From the NCBI GenBank assembly GCA_039818945.1, contig JBCBSZ010000016.1, positions 1-64,000 of the forward strand: a DNA stretch of 64,000 bases, in the 5' to 3' direction. The stretch is from JBCBSZ01 sp039818945 (GTDB taxonomy: Bacteria; Actinomycetota; Acidimicrobiia; Acidimicrobiales; Poriferisodalaceae). Shown here piece by piece: positions 37,542-45,275 of this stretch (the first letter of the stretch is position 1; every line of letters starts with the position of its first letter). Both the position numbers and the translations under genes were made by a program. Under the pieces are notes generated by a model, which did not search any database, was not told the DNA's origin, and worked only from the letters and a program-made list of their open reading frames with translations.

Positions 37542-38473
37542 GACGCCTCCGACCGGAACCAGGCGACGGTCTCGGCCAGCGCATCGGCCAGCGGTGTGGC
37601 CGCGACGCCGAAGTGTGACGTGAAGGCGGAGGAGTCCACGACGAAGTCCTCCTCGAACTCGTAGGTGAGCTCGGTCATCTCCCGGACGTCCCGGTTGAAC
37701 GTGCCGACGAGTCGGAGCAACCAGGGTCCGATGACGGTGTGCCGCGGTGTCGTCCCGGCTGCGGCAGCGGCGATCTCCAGCAGGTCCAGCTGGGTGAGCG
37801 CCGGCGCCGTCGGTGCGTGCCACGCCCGACCCCACGCCGAGGGGTCCTCGGCCACCCGAACCATGGCATCGCCGAGGTCGGGCACGTAGGTCACCGAGTG
37901 GAGCTTCGACGGATCGCCGAGGATCTCGGCCTTCCGCCCGGCGAGCAGCCGGGGGAAGTAGCGCTCGCCGTGGGAGGAGAGCAGCACACCGGGACCGAAG
38001 AAGTCGCTCGCCCGTACCGCGGCCGTCGGTGTGCGACCAACCGCGTGCGCCTCGGCCAGCTCCTCCCACATGGCGGCCCGCACCCGTCCCTTCCTCGTGG
38101 TGGCTCGCATCGGCGTGTCCTCGGTCATCGGGACGTCGACCGGTCCGTAGCCGTAGAGGTTCTCGGTGGCGACCAGGGTCGCTCCCGCGGCCTCGCAGGC
38201 GTCGAGGATGCTGCGCTGCAGCGGCGGGAAGTCCTCCGGCCACCGGTGGTAGGCGGGCTGGGCGCACTGGAAGACGGCGGTGGCCTCGGCCAGCGCGGAC
38301 TTCGCCTGGACGGGGTCGGCGACGTCGGCGGCCACGGCGTCGGCGCCCGGGACCGTGGTGCCGCGGCGGGTCACGACGGTGGGCCGGGCGCCTCGCCGGA
38401 CGAGGGCGACCGTGACGGCATGCCCGACGGGGCCGGCGCCGAGGACCAGGGGTCGTTCGAGTGGTGAGGCCAT
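37538..38473 (-). CDS. NAD-dependent epimerase/dehydratase family protein
   Basis: A 311-residue short-chain-type Rossmann protein. The N-terminal nucleotide motif is LVLGAGPVGHAV (GxGxxG). NLYGYGP contains the YxxxK-like region without the standard lysine, so it may be an atypical member that does not catalyse classical epimerisation. GTG at 38476 directly before the ATG is an alternative start. It is divergent from a TetR gene; two palindromic operators lie in the shared promoter region, so it is the likely TetR target. Confidence 0.82.
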   Translation of the reverse strand: MASPLERPLVLGAGPVGHAVTVALVRRGARPTVVTRRGTTVPGADAVAADVADPVQAKSALAEATAVFQCAQPAYHRWPEDFPPLQRSILDACEAAGATLVATENLYGYGPVDVPMTEDTPMRATTRKGRVRAAMWEELAEAHAVGRTPTAAVRASDFFGPGVLLSSHGERYFPRLLAGRKAEILGDPSKLHSVTYVPDLGDAMVRVAEDPSAWGRAWHAPTAPALTQLDLLEIAAAAAGTTPRHTVIGPWLLRLVGTFNRDVREMTELTYEFEEDFVVDSSAFTSHFGVAATPLADALAETVAWFRSEAS

Positions 38474-38500
38474 CACGAGTTCCGATCAGTCGTTGGTTTC

Positions 38501-38540
38501 CGAACACTGTTCGATCTTCATGATCTCCGAACAGTGTTCG
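38501..38540. promoter_or_regulatory. Twin palindromic operators of the TetR regulator
   Basis: Two 13-bp palindromes, CGAACACTGTTCG (38501-38513) and CGAACAGTGTTCG (38528-38540), are reverse complements of each other and 27 bp apart centre to centre. They lie between the divergent epimerase and TetR genes. A half-site TGTTCG follows at 38552. This is the expected layout for an autoregulating TetR repressor. Confidence 0.8.
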
Positions 38541-38561
38541 AAAAGCAAGACATGTTCGGGG

Positions 38562-38567
38562 TAGCCT
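38562..38567 (+). promoter_or_regulatory. -10 element of the TetR gene
   Basis: TAGCCT ends 7 nt before the ATG at 38575, suggesting a leaderless transcript. The operator 38528-38540 covers the region where the -35 would lie, so binding should block transcription. Confidence 0.5.
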
Positions 38568-38574
38568 CGGTCAC

Positions 38575-39210
38575 ATGGCGGCGACGGAGACCCGGCGGGA
38601 GCGGCAACGGCGCGAGCTGACCGCGGAGATCGTCGCCGTCGCCCGTCGCCAGCTCGCCGAGGGCGGCCGGGCGGCGGTGTCGTGGCGGGGCATCGCCCGC
38701 GAGGTGGGCATGAACCCGGCGTCGCTCTACACGTACTTCGCCAGCCTCGACGACCTCTTCACCGCGCTGATCCTCGAGAGCTACGGGAGCCTCGCCGCCG
38801 CCGTGCGGCCGAGCGCCGACGAGCCGCCGGGGGCGGGGCTGGAGGCCTACTGCCGGGCCTACCTCGCCTGGGCGTTCGACAACCCGAGCCAGTTCAACCT
38901 GATCTGGACCGACCAGCTCCCCGGCTACGAGGCCCCGCCCGGCGGGCCGACCGTCGAGGCCGAGACCGAGGTCATCGCGCCCCTGGTCGCGGTCGTCGGT
39001 GCCGCACGGGGGGAGGAGGCCTCGATGGACGAGCTCGCCACGGTCGACGCCGACGTGCTCAACGGCTACCTGTCGATCTGGGGCACGCTCCACGGTCTCG
39101 TCACGCTGCTGGTCAACAACCACCTGCCCTTCGTCGAGGACCCGGAGCGGCTCGTGGTCGGCCAGGTGGTGCGCTCGGTCGAGGCCCTGGGCGACACCAC
39201 CTCGATCTGA
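38575..39210 (+). CDS. TetR family transcriptional regulator
   Basis: A 211-residue repressor. The N-terminal helix-turn-helix covers about residues 10-55, with WRGIAREVGMNPASLYTYF as the recognition region. The C-terminal ligand domain carries a WHG-like segment (WGTLHGLVTLLVN), placing it in the TetR_C WHG group. It is divergent from the epimerase/cupredoxin pair and probably controls both directions through the twin palindromes. Confidence 0.93.
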   Translation: MAATETRRERQRRELTAEIVAVARRQLAEGGRAAVSWRGIAREVGMNPASLYTYFASLDDLFTALILESYGSLAAAVRPSADEPPGAGLEAYCRAYLAWAFDNPSQFNLIWTDQLPGYEAPPGGPTVEAETEVIAPLVAVVGAARGEEASMDELATVDADVLNGYLSIWGTLHGLVTLLVNNHLPFVEDPERLVVGQVVRSVEALGDTTSI

Positions 39211-39214
39211 CGGA

Positions 39215-39655
39215 TCACGCCAGGAGACGGGCGAAGCAGTAGCCGCCCTCGAACACGCCGAAGGCGGGGAACACTCCCCAGACGATCACCCAGTACTCGA
39301 AGGTGGGGCAGCGGAAGCCGAGGTCACGGTCCCAGACGAAGATCGGGATCGCGGTGTACCAGAAGGGCACCGAGGCCATCAGGGCAAGGAGTAACCCCCA
39401 GCGCTCGCCGAGGAGCATCCCGATGCTGCCGAGGATCTGGAGCGGAGCCCAGAAGAACGGATCGGCCCACGCCCAGCCCTGGTTGAACGCGAAGTAGGCG
39501 GTCGGATCCGTGGAGTCCGGATGACCCCCGTAGACGTGCTCGATCGTCCACTCGCTCCGGGGTCGGAGGACGGCGATGAGCTGGAAGCCGCCGAGGACGG
39601 AGATGATCGCGAGGCCGAGGAGCGCGACCACCCAGGTCAGCGGCGTGACCTCCAT
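39215..39655 (-). CDS. Small integral membrane protein
   Basis: A 146-residue protein with about four hydrophobic helices (around residues 7-28, 65-82, 88-105 and 120-140). An outer loop contains HPDSTDPTAYFAFNQGWAW. I recognise no family. It follows another small membrane protein after 6 nt on the same strand, so the two form a pair. It is convergent to the TetR gene with a 4-nt gap. Confidence 0.7.
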   Translation of the reverse strand: MEVTPLTWVVALLGLAIISVLGGFQLIAVLRPRSEWTIEHVYGGHPDSTDPTAYFAFNQGWAWADPFFWAPLQILGSIGMLLGERWGLLLALMASVPFWYTAIPIFVWDRDLGFRCPTFEYWVIVWGVFPAFGVFEGGYCFARLLA

Positions 39656-39661
39656 CGCGCG

Positions 39662-40087
39662 TCAGGTCGCCTGCATCAGGCCCGCAACGATCCCCGCGCC
39701 GCCGAGCACGATCATGATCGTCAAGGCGATCGTGACGTTGCGCTGCTCGGCGGGGGTGCCGGTCCGGACCCCGTGCTCGCGCAGGCCGGCCACCTTCGAG
39801 AGCTCCCGACCTCCGGCATCGACGAACGCGCCGCCTCCGACCATCGCCGCGTACGGCCACCACGAGTGGTCCAGGAGCATCAGGAGACCGGCCGCAGGCA
39901 GCGTCCACAGCCACAGGATGTCGAACCGTGCGGTCCACAGCTCGAGGTGGCTCGACAGGGGGTCGACGTGCGCCGGCCGTTCCTGCAGGCCGAGGCGTTG
40001 GGCCAGACCGAAGTCGAGCACCGACAGCAGTTGGCCGGCGTACAGCAGCCCCAGGGCGGCGAAGAGCACACCGAGCGCGATCTGCAC
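39662..40087 (-). CDS. Small integral membrane protein
   Basis: A 141-residue protein with four hydrophobic segments. GTG at 40087 was chosen because GGGGAGG lies 6 nt upstream; a longer frame would start at 40150 without such a site. Family not recognised. It forms a two-gene unit with the next membrane protein, divergent from acs. Confidence 0.65.
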   Translation of the reverse strand: MQIALGVLFAALGLLYAGQLLSVLDFGLAQRLGLQERPAHVDPLSSHLELWTARFDILWLWTLPAAGLLMLLDHSWWPYAAMVGGGAFVDAGGRELSKVAGLREHGVRTGTPAEQRNVTIALTIMIVLGGAGIVAGLMQAT

Positions 40088-40199
40088 GTCGCCTCCCCTC
40101 GTGCCGATGATCGGATCGTCCCCTGCAGCGCTCCGGCAGTCCAGGGCCATGGGGCCCGATCCGATGCGACCGCCTGGACGCCTCGCGGAGACGGCGACC

Positions 40200-40205
40200 T
40201 AGGAT
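40200..40205 (+). promoter_or_regulatory. -10 element of acs
   Basis: TAGGAT lies 36 nt before the acs ATG. The ribosome site GGGGGG at about 40231-40236 fits a conventional leader, unlike many leaderless genes nearby. Confidence 0.4.
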
Positions 40206-40240
40206 CGGCGACGCTGCTCGCACCAGATGAGGGGGGACCC

Positions 40241-42196
40241 ATGTCCGACGAGACAATCGCCGACATCTACGTCGAGGACCGGCTCTTCCCGCCGCCGGCC
40301 GACTTCGCCGCGGCAGCGCTCGTCAACGACCGTTCGCTCTACGACGAGGCCGACGCCGACCGCGAGGCCTTCTGGGCCCGGCAGGCCAGGGACCTGGTCA
40401 CCTGGTTCGACGACTTCGACACGGTCCTCGAGTGGGACCTGCCTTTCGCGAAGTGGTTCGTCGGCGGGACGTTGAACATCTCCTACAACTGCCTCGACCG
40501 CCACGTCGAGGCCGGCCGCGGCGACAAGGTGGCGTTCCACTGGGAGGGCGAGCCGGGCGACACCCGAACCGTCACCTACGCCGAGCTGCTCGACGAAGTC
40601 TCGAGGTTCGCCAACGTCCTGAAGGGCCTCGGCGTCGAGCAGGGCGACCGGGTGGCGATCTACATGCCGATGATCCTCGAGCTGCCGATCGCCATGCTCG
40701 CCTGCGCCCGGATCGGCGCCGCCCACTCGGTGGTCTTCGGCGGCTTCTCGGCGGACTCGCTCGCCGACCGGATCAACGACGCCGAGGCGAAGGTGCTCAT
40801 CACCGCCGACGGCGGCTACCGCAAGGGCGCTGCGGCGGCGCTGAAGCCGACGGCCGACGTGGCGCTCGAGACCTGCCCGACGATCGAGCACAGCATCGTG
40901 GTGCGCCGGACCGAGGGCGAAGTCGACTGGACCGACGGCCGTGACCACTGGTGGCACGACCTCATGGAGGGCGCGTCGACCGACTGCCCGCCGGCGCACC
41001 TCGACAGCGAGCACCTGCTCTACCTGCTCTACACGTCGGGGACCACCGCCAAGCCCAAGGGCATCATGCACACCACGGGCGGGTATCTCACCCAGGTAGC
41101 GTTCACGCACAAGTACGTGTTCGACCTGCGGCCCGACGACGACATCTACTGGTGCGCCGCCGACATCGGATGGGTCACCGGCCACAGCTACATCGTCTAC
41201 GGCCCGCTCACGAACGGCGCCACGTCGGTCATGTACGAGGGCACCCCCGACACGCCCGGCCGCGACCGGCTGTGGGACATCGTCGAGCGCTACGGCGTCA
41301 CGCAGCTCTACACCGCGCCGACGGCCATCCGGATGTTCATGAAGTGGGGTGCCGACGAGCCGGCCAAGCACGACCTGTCGTCGCTGCGCGTGCTCGGCAC
41401 CGTCGGCGAGCCCATCAACCCCGAGGCGTGGATGTGGTACCACACGCACATCGGTGGCGGGACCTGCCCGATCGTCGACACGTGGTGGCAGACCGAGACC
41501 GGCGGGCACATGATCACTCCGCTGCCCGGGGTCACGACCACGACGCCAGGCTCCGCCTGCCACCCGATCCCCGGCGTCGTCGCCGAGCTCGTCGACGACG
41601 AGGGCAGGGCCATCGAGCAGGGCGGCGGGTACCTCACGATCACCCAACCGTGGCCGTCGATGCTGCGGGGCATCTGGGGCGACCCCGAGCGCTACCGCGA
41701 CACCTACTGGTCGCGCTTCGAGGGCCGCTACTTCGCCGGCGACGGCGCCAAGCTCGACGAGAACGGCTACCTCTGGCTCCTCGGCCGGGTCGACGACGTG
41801 ATGAACGTGTCCGGCCACCGGATCTCCACGACCGAGGTCGAGTCGGCGCTGGTCGACCATCCCGCCGTCGCCGAGGCCGCCGTGGTCGGCGCGACCGACG
41901 ACGTCACCGGGCAGGCGATCGTCGGCTACGTGATCCTGCGGGGCACCCACGAGGGATCGGCCGAGCTCCGGGAGCAGATCCGCGGCCACGTCGCCGACAA
42001 GCTCGGCAAGATCGCCCGGCCCAAGATGGTCGTCGACGTGCCCGATCTGCCCAAGACCCGCTCGGGCAAGATCATGCGGCGGCTGCTGCGCGACCTCGCC
42101 GAGGGCCGCGAGCTCGGCGACACGACGACGCTCGCCGACGCCGGGGTGGTCGACGAGATCGCAGCGCGCGCCGCCGAGGCCGCCGGGGGCTCGTGA
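40241..42196 (+). CDS. Acetyl-CoA synthetase (AMP-forming)
   Basis: Activates acetate with ATP and CoA via acetyl-AMP; 651 residues, standard length. The ATP motif YTSGTTAKPKG, the WWQTETGGH segment and the C-terminal catalytic lysine K610 in TRSGKIMRR are present. That lysine is the known site of regulatory acetylation in this family. The ATG at 40241 matches the family start; the open frame upstream is non-homologous. It overlaps the HAD gene by 4 nt. Confidence 0.96.
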   Translation: MSDETIADIYVEDRLFPPPADFAAAALVNDRSLYDEADADREAFWARQARDLVTWFDDFDTVLEWDLPFAKWFVGGTLNISYNCLDRHVEAGRGDKVAFHWEGEPGDTRTVTYAELLDEVSRFANVLKGLGVEQGDRVAIYMPMILELPIAMLACARIGAAHSVVFGGFSADSLADRINDAEAKVLITADGGYRKGAAAALKPTADVALETCPTIEHSIVVRRTEGEVDWTDGRDHWWHDLMEGASTDCPPAHLDSEHLLYLLYTSGTTAKPKGIMHTTGGYLTQVAFTHKYVFDLRPDDDIYWCAADIGWVTGHSYIVYGPLTNGATSVMYEGTPDTPGRDRLWDIVERYGVTQLYTAPTAIRMFMKWGADEPAKHDLSSLRVLGTVGEPINPEAWMWYHTHIGGGTCPIVDTWWQTETGGHMITPLPGVTTTTPGSACHPIPGVVAELVDDEGRAIEQGGGYLTITQPWPSMLRGIWGDPERYRDTYWSRFEGRYFAGDGAKLDENGYLWLLGRVDDVMNVSGHRISTTEVESALVDHPAVAEAAVVGATDDVTGQAIVGYVILRGTHEGSAELREQIRGHVADKLGKIARPKMVVDVPDLPKTRSGKIMRRLLRDLAEGRELGDTTTLADAGVVDEIAARAAEAAGGS

Positions 42197-42720
42197 ACAG
42201 CACGGAGAGCAGCGCGCAACCGACGCCGTGGACGTGGACGTGGCGCGACGGCCCCATCGAGCCCGGTCCCTGCGTCGTGGTCGACATCGACGGTGTGATC
42301 GCCGACGCTGTCCACCGGCAGCACTTCCTCGCCGGTCGCAAGCAGTGGGGGCGGTTCTTCGAGGCGGCCGGCGGTGACGACCTCATCGACGAGGTCGCCG
42401 AGCTCCTCCCGCTGCTGCGCGATGACCTGGCCATCGTGCTGCTCACCGCTCGACCGGAGAGCATCCTCGACACGACCTACGAGTGGCTCGAGCGCCACGA
42501 GGTCCGTTGGGACCTGCTCATCATGCGGGGCTTCGGCGACTACGCCCCGTCGCCGATGGTCAAGCGGGCCGAGCTGCACGAGCTGCGGGCCGCCGGCTTC
42601 GACCCCCGCCTCGCGCTCGACGACGATCCCCGCAACGTCGCCATGTTCCGGGCCGAGGGCGTGCCCTGCCTCGAGATCCCGTCCGGCTACCACACCGGCG
42701 ACGCCGACTCGACCACCTGA
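42193..42720 (+). CDS. HAD-superfamily phosphatase, PNKP-like
   Basis: A 175-residue protein. The catalytic DxD motif is in VVDIDGVIAD, LLTARPE gives motif II, and ALDDDPRN is the acidic motif IV. The spacing and the HRQHF...W segment resemble the 3'-phosphatase domain of phage-type polynucleotide kinases, but without any kinase domain. GTG start overlaps the acs stop (GTGA). The substrate is unknown; co-transcription with acs need not mean shared function. Confidence 0.8.
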   Translation: MNSTESSAQPTPWTWTWRDGPIEPGPCVVVDIDGVIADAVHRQHFLAGRKQWGRFFEAAGGDDLIDEVAELLPLLRDDLAIVLLTARPESILDTTYEWLERHEVRWDLLIMRGFGDYAPSPMVKRAELHELRAAGFDPRLALDDDPRNVAMFRAEGVPCLEIPSGYHTGDADSTT

Positions 42721-42821
42721 CCAGCATCGCTGAACGAGTCGTCAGCTCCGGGGCGGGACCCGGTGGGGCGGGCCTGCGGCGTTTGTAGATTTGACCTTCG
42801 AGACGAGGTGTCAGACACGCC

Positions 42822-43673
42822 ATGAAGAACGGATTCAAGACCGCGGTGCTGTTGGCCGGCCTGTCCGGCTTCTTCCTGTTCATCGGAGCCACCCTGGGCG
42901 GCTCCACCGGCATGGTGATCGCCCTGATCGCGGCGTTCGCCATGATCGGCATGTCGTACTGGAAGAGCGATGCGCTGGCGATCCGCTCGGCCCGCGCCGT
43001 GCCCGCCGAGGAGGCGCAGTACCCGCAGTACTACGCCATCATGCGCGACCTGACCGAGCGGGCCGACATGCCGATGCCGCGGCTGTACATCACCCCGGAC
43101 GCGCAGCCCAACGCCTTCGCCACCGGCCGGAACCCGGAGAACGCCGCCGTCGCGGTGACCGCCGGGCTCATGCAGGTGCTGTCGTGGGAGGAGATCCGGG
43201 GTGTGCTCGCCCACGAGCTCGCCCACGTGCGCAACCGCGACATCCTGATCGGCTCGGTGGCCGCGGCCATCGCCACCGCCATCACCTTCATCGCCAACTT
43301 CGCCCAGTTCGCCCTGATCTTCGGCGGCGGTCGCGACAGCGACCGCAACCCGCTGGCCGACCTGGCCATGATCATCCTGGCGCCGCTGGCGGCGGGGCTG
43401 ATCCAGATGTCGATCAGCCGCAGCCGGGAGTACGAGGCCGATCGCACCGCGGCCCGGCTCATCAACGACGGTGAGCCGCTGGCCCGGGCGTTGGAGAAGA
43501 TCCACGCCTCCGTCCAGCGGGTGCCGATGAAGGTCAACCCGGCCCAGGAGCAGATGTACATCGCCAACCCGATCAGCGCCCGCCAGGTCGCCGGTCGCTG
43601 GTTCACCACCCACCCCCCGATGGAGGAGCGGGTCCGCCGCCTCCGCGAGGGTGAGTGGCGCGACGCCTTCTAG
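42822..43673 (+). CDS. Protease HtpX homologue
   Basis: Membrane zinc metalloprotease of the M48 family involved in membrane protein quality control; 283 residues. Two N-terminal helices precede the zinc motif HELAH at 131-135; the third ligand is in SREYEADRTAA. Two further hydrophobic segments lie after the motif. Its stop codon TAG forms part of the CTAG target of the adjacent IS element, so the protein end is unaffected. Confidence 0.95.
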   Translation: MKNGFKTAVLLAGLSGFFLFIGATLGGSTGMVIALIAAFAMIGMSYWKSDALAIRSARAVPAEEAQYPQYYAIMRDLTERADMPMPRLYITPDAQPNAFATGRNPENAAVAVTAGLMQVLSWEEIRGVLAHELAHVRNRDILIGSVAAAIATAITFIANFAQFALIFGGGRDSDRNPLADLAMIILAPLAAGLIQMSISRSREYEADRTAARLINDGEPLARALEKIHASVQRVPMKVNPAQEQMYIANPISARQVAGRWFTTHPPMEERVRRLREGEWRDAF

Positions 43674-43701
43674 CTGTAGATCCCATCCACGTTGGTCAGG
43701 T

Positions 43702-43754
43702 GGGTCTCCTTGAGACTCGGGGGTGCTGAACCCACCCTCACCCCAAGGAGACCC
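43702..43754 (+). promoter_or_regulatory. Hairpin masking the transposase ribosome-binding site
   Basis: GGGTCTCCTTG (43702-43712) and CAAGGAGACCC (43744-43754) are perfect 11-bp inverted repeats. The right arm contains AAGGAG and ends directly before the GTG start. A transcript reading in from htpX would fold this stem and hide the ribosome site, a known way for IS elements to avoid activation by outside promoters. Confidence 0.75.
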
Positions 43755-44675
43755 GTGAAGCTGCACGGTAACGCTCGCCTGACCCCGTTCCAGCGAGATC
43801 TGTTGTGTCGTCGTGTCCGTCACCAGCGATGGACCGTCGCCGATGCTGCGAGCGCGGCCGGATGCTCGGAACGGACCGCGTATCGGTGGTTGGCTCGTTT
43901 CGATGCCGGTCAAACGCTCGAGGACCGCTCCTCAGCCCCGGGCTCGGTTCCCGGTCGCACCCCGTCTGAGACCGAGGCACTGATCGAACGGTTGCGCCGC
44001 CTGCGTTGGACCAGCACCCGTATCGCCGCTGAGCTGTCGATGGCGACCTCCACGGTGTGCGCTGTGCTCGCCCGTCTCGGGCTGAACCGGCTCTCGAGGC
44101 TGGAACCACCCGAGCCACCGAATCGGTACTGCCGCCGTCATCCCGGCGAGCTCGTCCACGTCGACGTCAAGAAGCTGGGTCGCTTCAACAAGCCCGGCCA
44201 CCGCGTCACCGGCCGAGGACCCGGCCACCACAACCACGAAGTCGGCTGGGAAGCGGTCCATGTTTGTGTCGACGACACCACCCGTCTCGCCTACGTCGAG
44301 GTCCTCACCGACGAGACCGCCACGGTCTCAGTCGGGTTCATCGCCCGGGCCGTCGCCTGGTTCGCCGCCCGCGGGATCCAGGTGCAGCGAGTCATGACCG
44401 ATAACGGCTCGCCCTACCGCTCACGAGCCTGGGCGACCTGGTGCGCTGATCACGACATCCGTCATCTCCGCACCCGCCCCTACCGGCCCCGCACCAACGG
44501 CAAAGCTGAGCGCTTCATCCAGACGATGCTGCGCGAGTGGGCCTACGCCGCGACCTACCAGAACTCCCGACAACGCGCCCTGGCCCTCGAACCCTGGCTC
44601 GACTACGACAACCACCGACGCCCACACAGCGCCCTCGGCCACAAGGCCCCCACCGACCAACTCCGGTCAGCCTGA
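43755..44675 (+). CDS. IS481-family transposase
   Basis: A 306-residue DDE transposase. The N-terminal helix-turn-helix region (about residues 15-110) includes AASAAGCSERTAYRWL. The catalytic core shows the first Asp in ELVHVDVKKLG, the second in RVMTDNGSPY and the Glu in GKAERFIQ. No frameshift or stop is seen. GTG start directly follows the AAGGAGACCC arm. An upstream frame start (43692) would lie within the hairpin region and is less likely. Confidence 0.93.
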   Translation: MKLHGNARLTPFQRDLLCRRVRHQRWTVADAASAAGCSERTAYRWLARFDAGQTLEDRSSAPGSVPGRTPSETEALIERLRRLRWTSTRIAAELSMATSTVCAVLARLGLNRLSRLEPPEPPNRYCRRHPGELVHVDVKKLGRFNKPGHRVTGRGPGHHNHEVGWEAVHVCVDDTTRLAYVEVLTDETATVSVGFIARAVAWFAARGIQVQRVMTDNGSPYRSRAWATWCADHDIRHLRTRPYRPRTNGKAERFIQTMLREWAYAATYQNSRQRALALEPWLDYDNHRRPHSALGHKAPTDQLRSA

Positions 44676-44711
44676 ACAACGCTCCTGGGATCTACAGCTA
44701 GCTCGACCCGA

Positions 44712-45188
44712 TCACGCCTCCAACGGGGTGAGCACCGGCTTGCGGCGGTGCTCGAACACGATCATCGTCTGTTCGTCCGCGACCCCGTCGTGGCTGGCGA
44801 TGTGGTCGAGCACCATCGAGCGCAGCGCGGTCATGCTCCCGACGCTGAGGTGGATCAGGAGGTCGTAGGGGCCGGTCAGCAGGGTGATCGCGATCACCTC
44901 GTCGAGCGCCCACAGCGAGTCGACCAATCGTCGGACGCGGTCGCCATCCTTCGGTGAGAGCCGGACCGACACCAGCGCCTCGATCCACCGCCCGAGGGCC
45001 TCGGGCTCGACCTCGGCGTGGTACCCGCGGATGGCGCCGTCGGCCTCCAGCTGCCTGACCCGACCGAGCGTCGTCGACGGGGCGAGGCCGACCGACGCCG
45101 CGAGCTCCTTGTTCGAACGCCGCGCATTCGACTGGAGCTCGGCCAGGATGTGGTGGTCGACTGCGTCGATGTTCGATGGATCGGGCAT
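44712..45188 (-). CDS. Lrp/AsnC family transcriptional regulator
   Basis: A 158-residue regulator. N-terminal winged helix (LAASVGLAPSTTLGRVRQLEADG) and C-terminal RAM ligand domain from about residue 65. Members sense amino acids. It is divergent from the indolepyruvate:ferredoxin oxidoreductase gene, which degrades aromatic 2-oxo acids, so control of that gene by an aromatic amino acid is likely. TATGAT (45195-45200, this strand) lies 6 nt before the ATG, giving a leaderless transcript. Confidence 0.93.
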   Translation of the reverse strand: MPDPSNIDAVDHHILAELQSNARRSNKELAASVGLAPSTTLGRVRQLEADGAIRGYHAEVEPEALGRWIEALVSVRLSPKDGDRVRRLVDSLWALDEVIAITLLTGPYDLLIHLSVGSMTALRSMVLDHIASHDGVADEQTMIVFEHRRKPVLTPLEA

Positions 45189-45194
45189 CGGGCG

Positions 45195-45238
45195 ATCATA
45201 TCTTCGGACTCGTTGCCGGATGGTCGACCGATGGTCGA
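45195..45238. promoter_or_regulatory. Divergent promoter/operator of Lrp and IOR genes
   Basis: On the - strand TATGAT (45195-45200) is the -10 box of the regulator. Two direct copies of GATGGTCGA (45219-45227 and 45230-45238) are 11 bp apart, one helical turn, and are candidate Lrp contacts. The whole intergenic region is only 87 bp. Confidence 0.5.
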
Positions 45239-45275
45239 TGATCGTAGCGACGGGTCGACGAGGAGAGTGACGGAC

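Larger units (their letters stand above)
43674..44697. mobile_element. IS481-family insertion sequence, 1024 bp
   Basis: Ends begin with CTGTAGATCCCA as imperfect inverted repeats, and CTAG is duplicated on both sides (43670-43673 and 44698-44701). One transposase gene with intact DDE residues fills it. The left CTAG contains the htpX stop codon. An 11-bp inverted repeat near the left end masks the transposase ribosome site. The element looks complete and possibly active. IS481 assignment is by transposase type. Confidence 0.9.

Noticed and set aside
36792..38507. One long 571-residue minus-strand protein covering cupredoxin and epimerase
   Set aside because: The first half is out of frame with the epimerase and arginine-rich. 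The cupredoxin protein starts at its own GTG (37541) overlapping the epimerase stop.
39521..40240. In-frame N-terminal extension of acetyl-CoA synthetase
   Set aside because: It is antisense to two small membrane proteins, and the known family start matches the ATG at 40241 with a ribosome site and promoter upstream.
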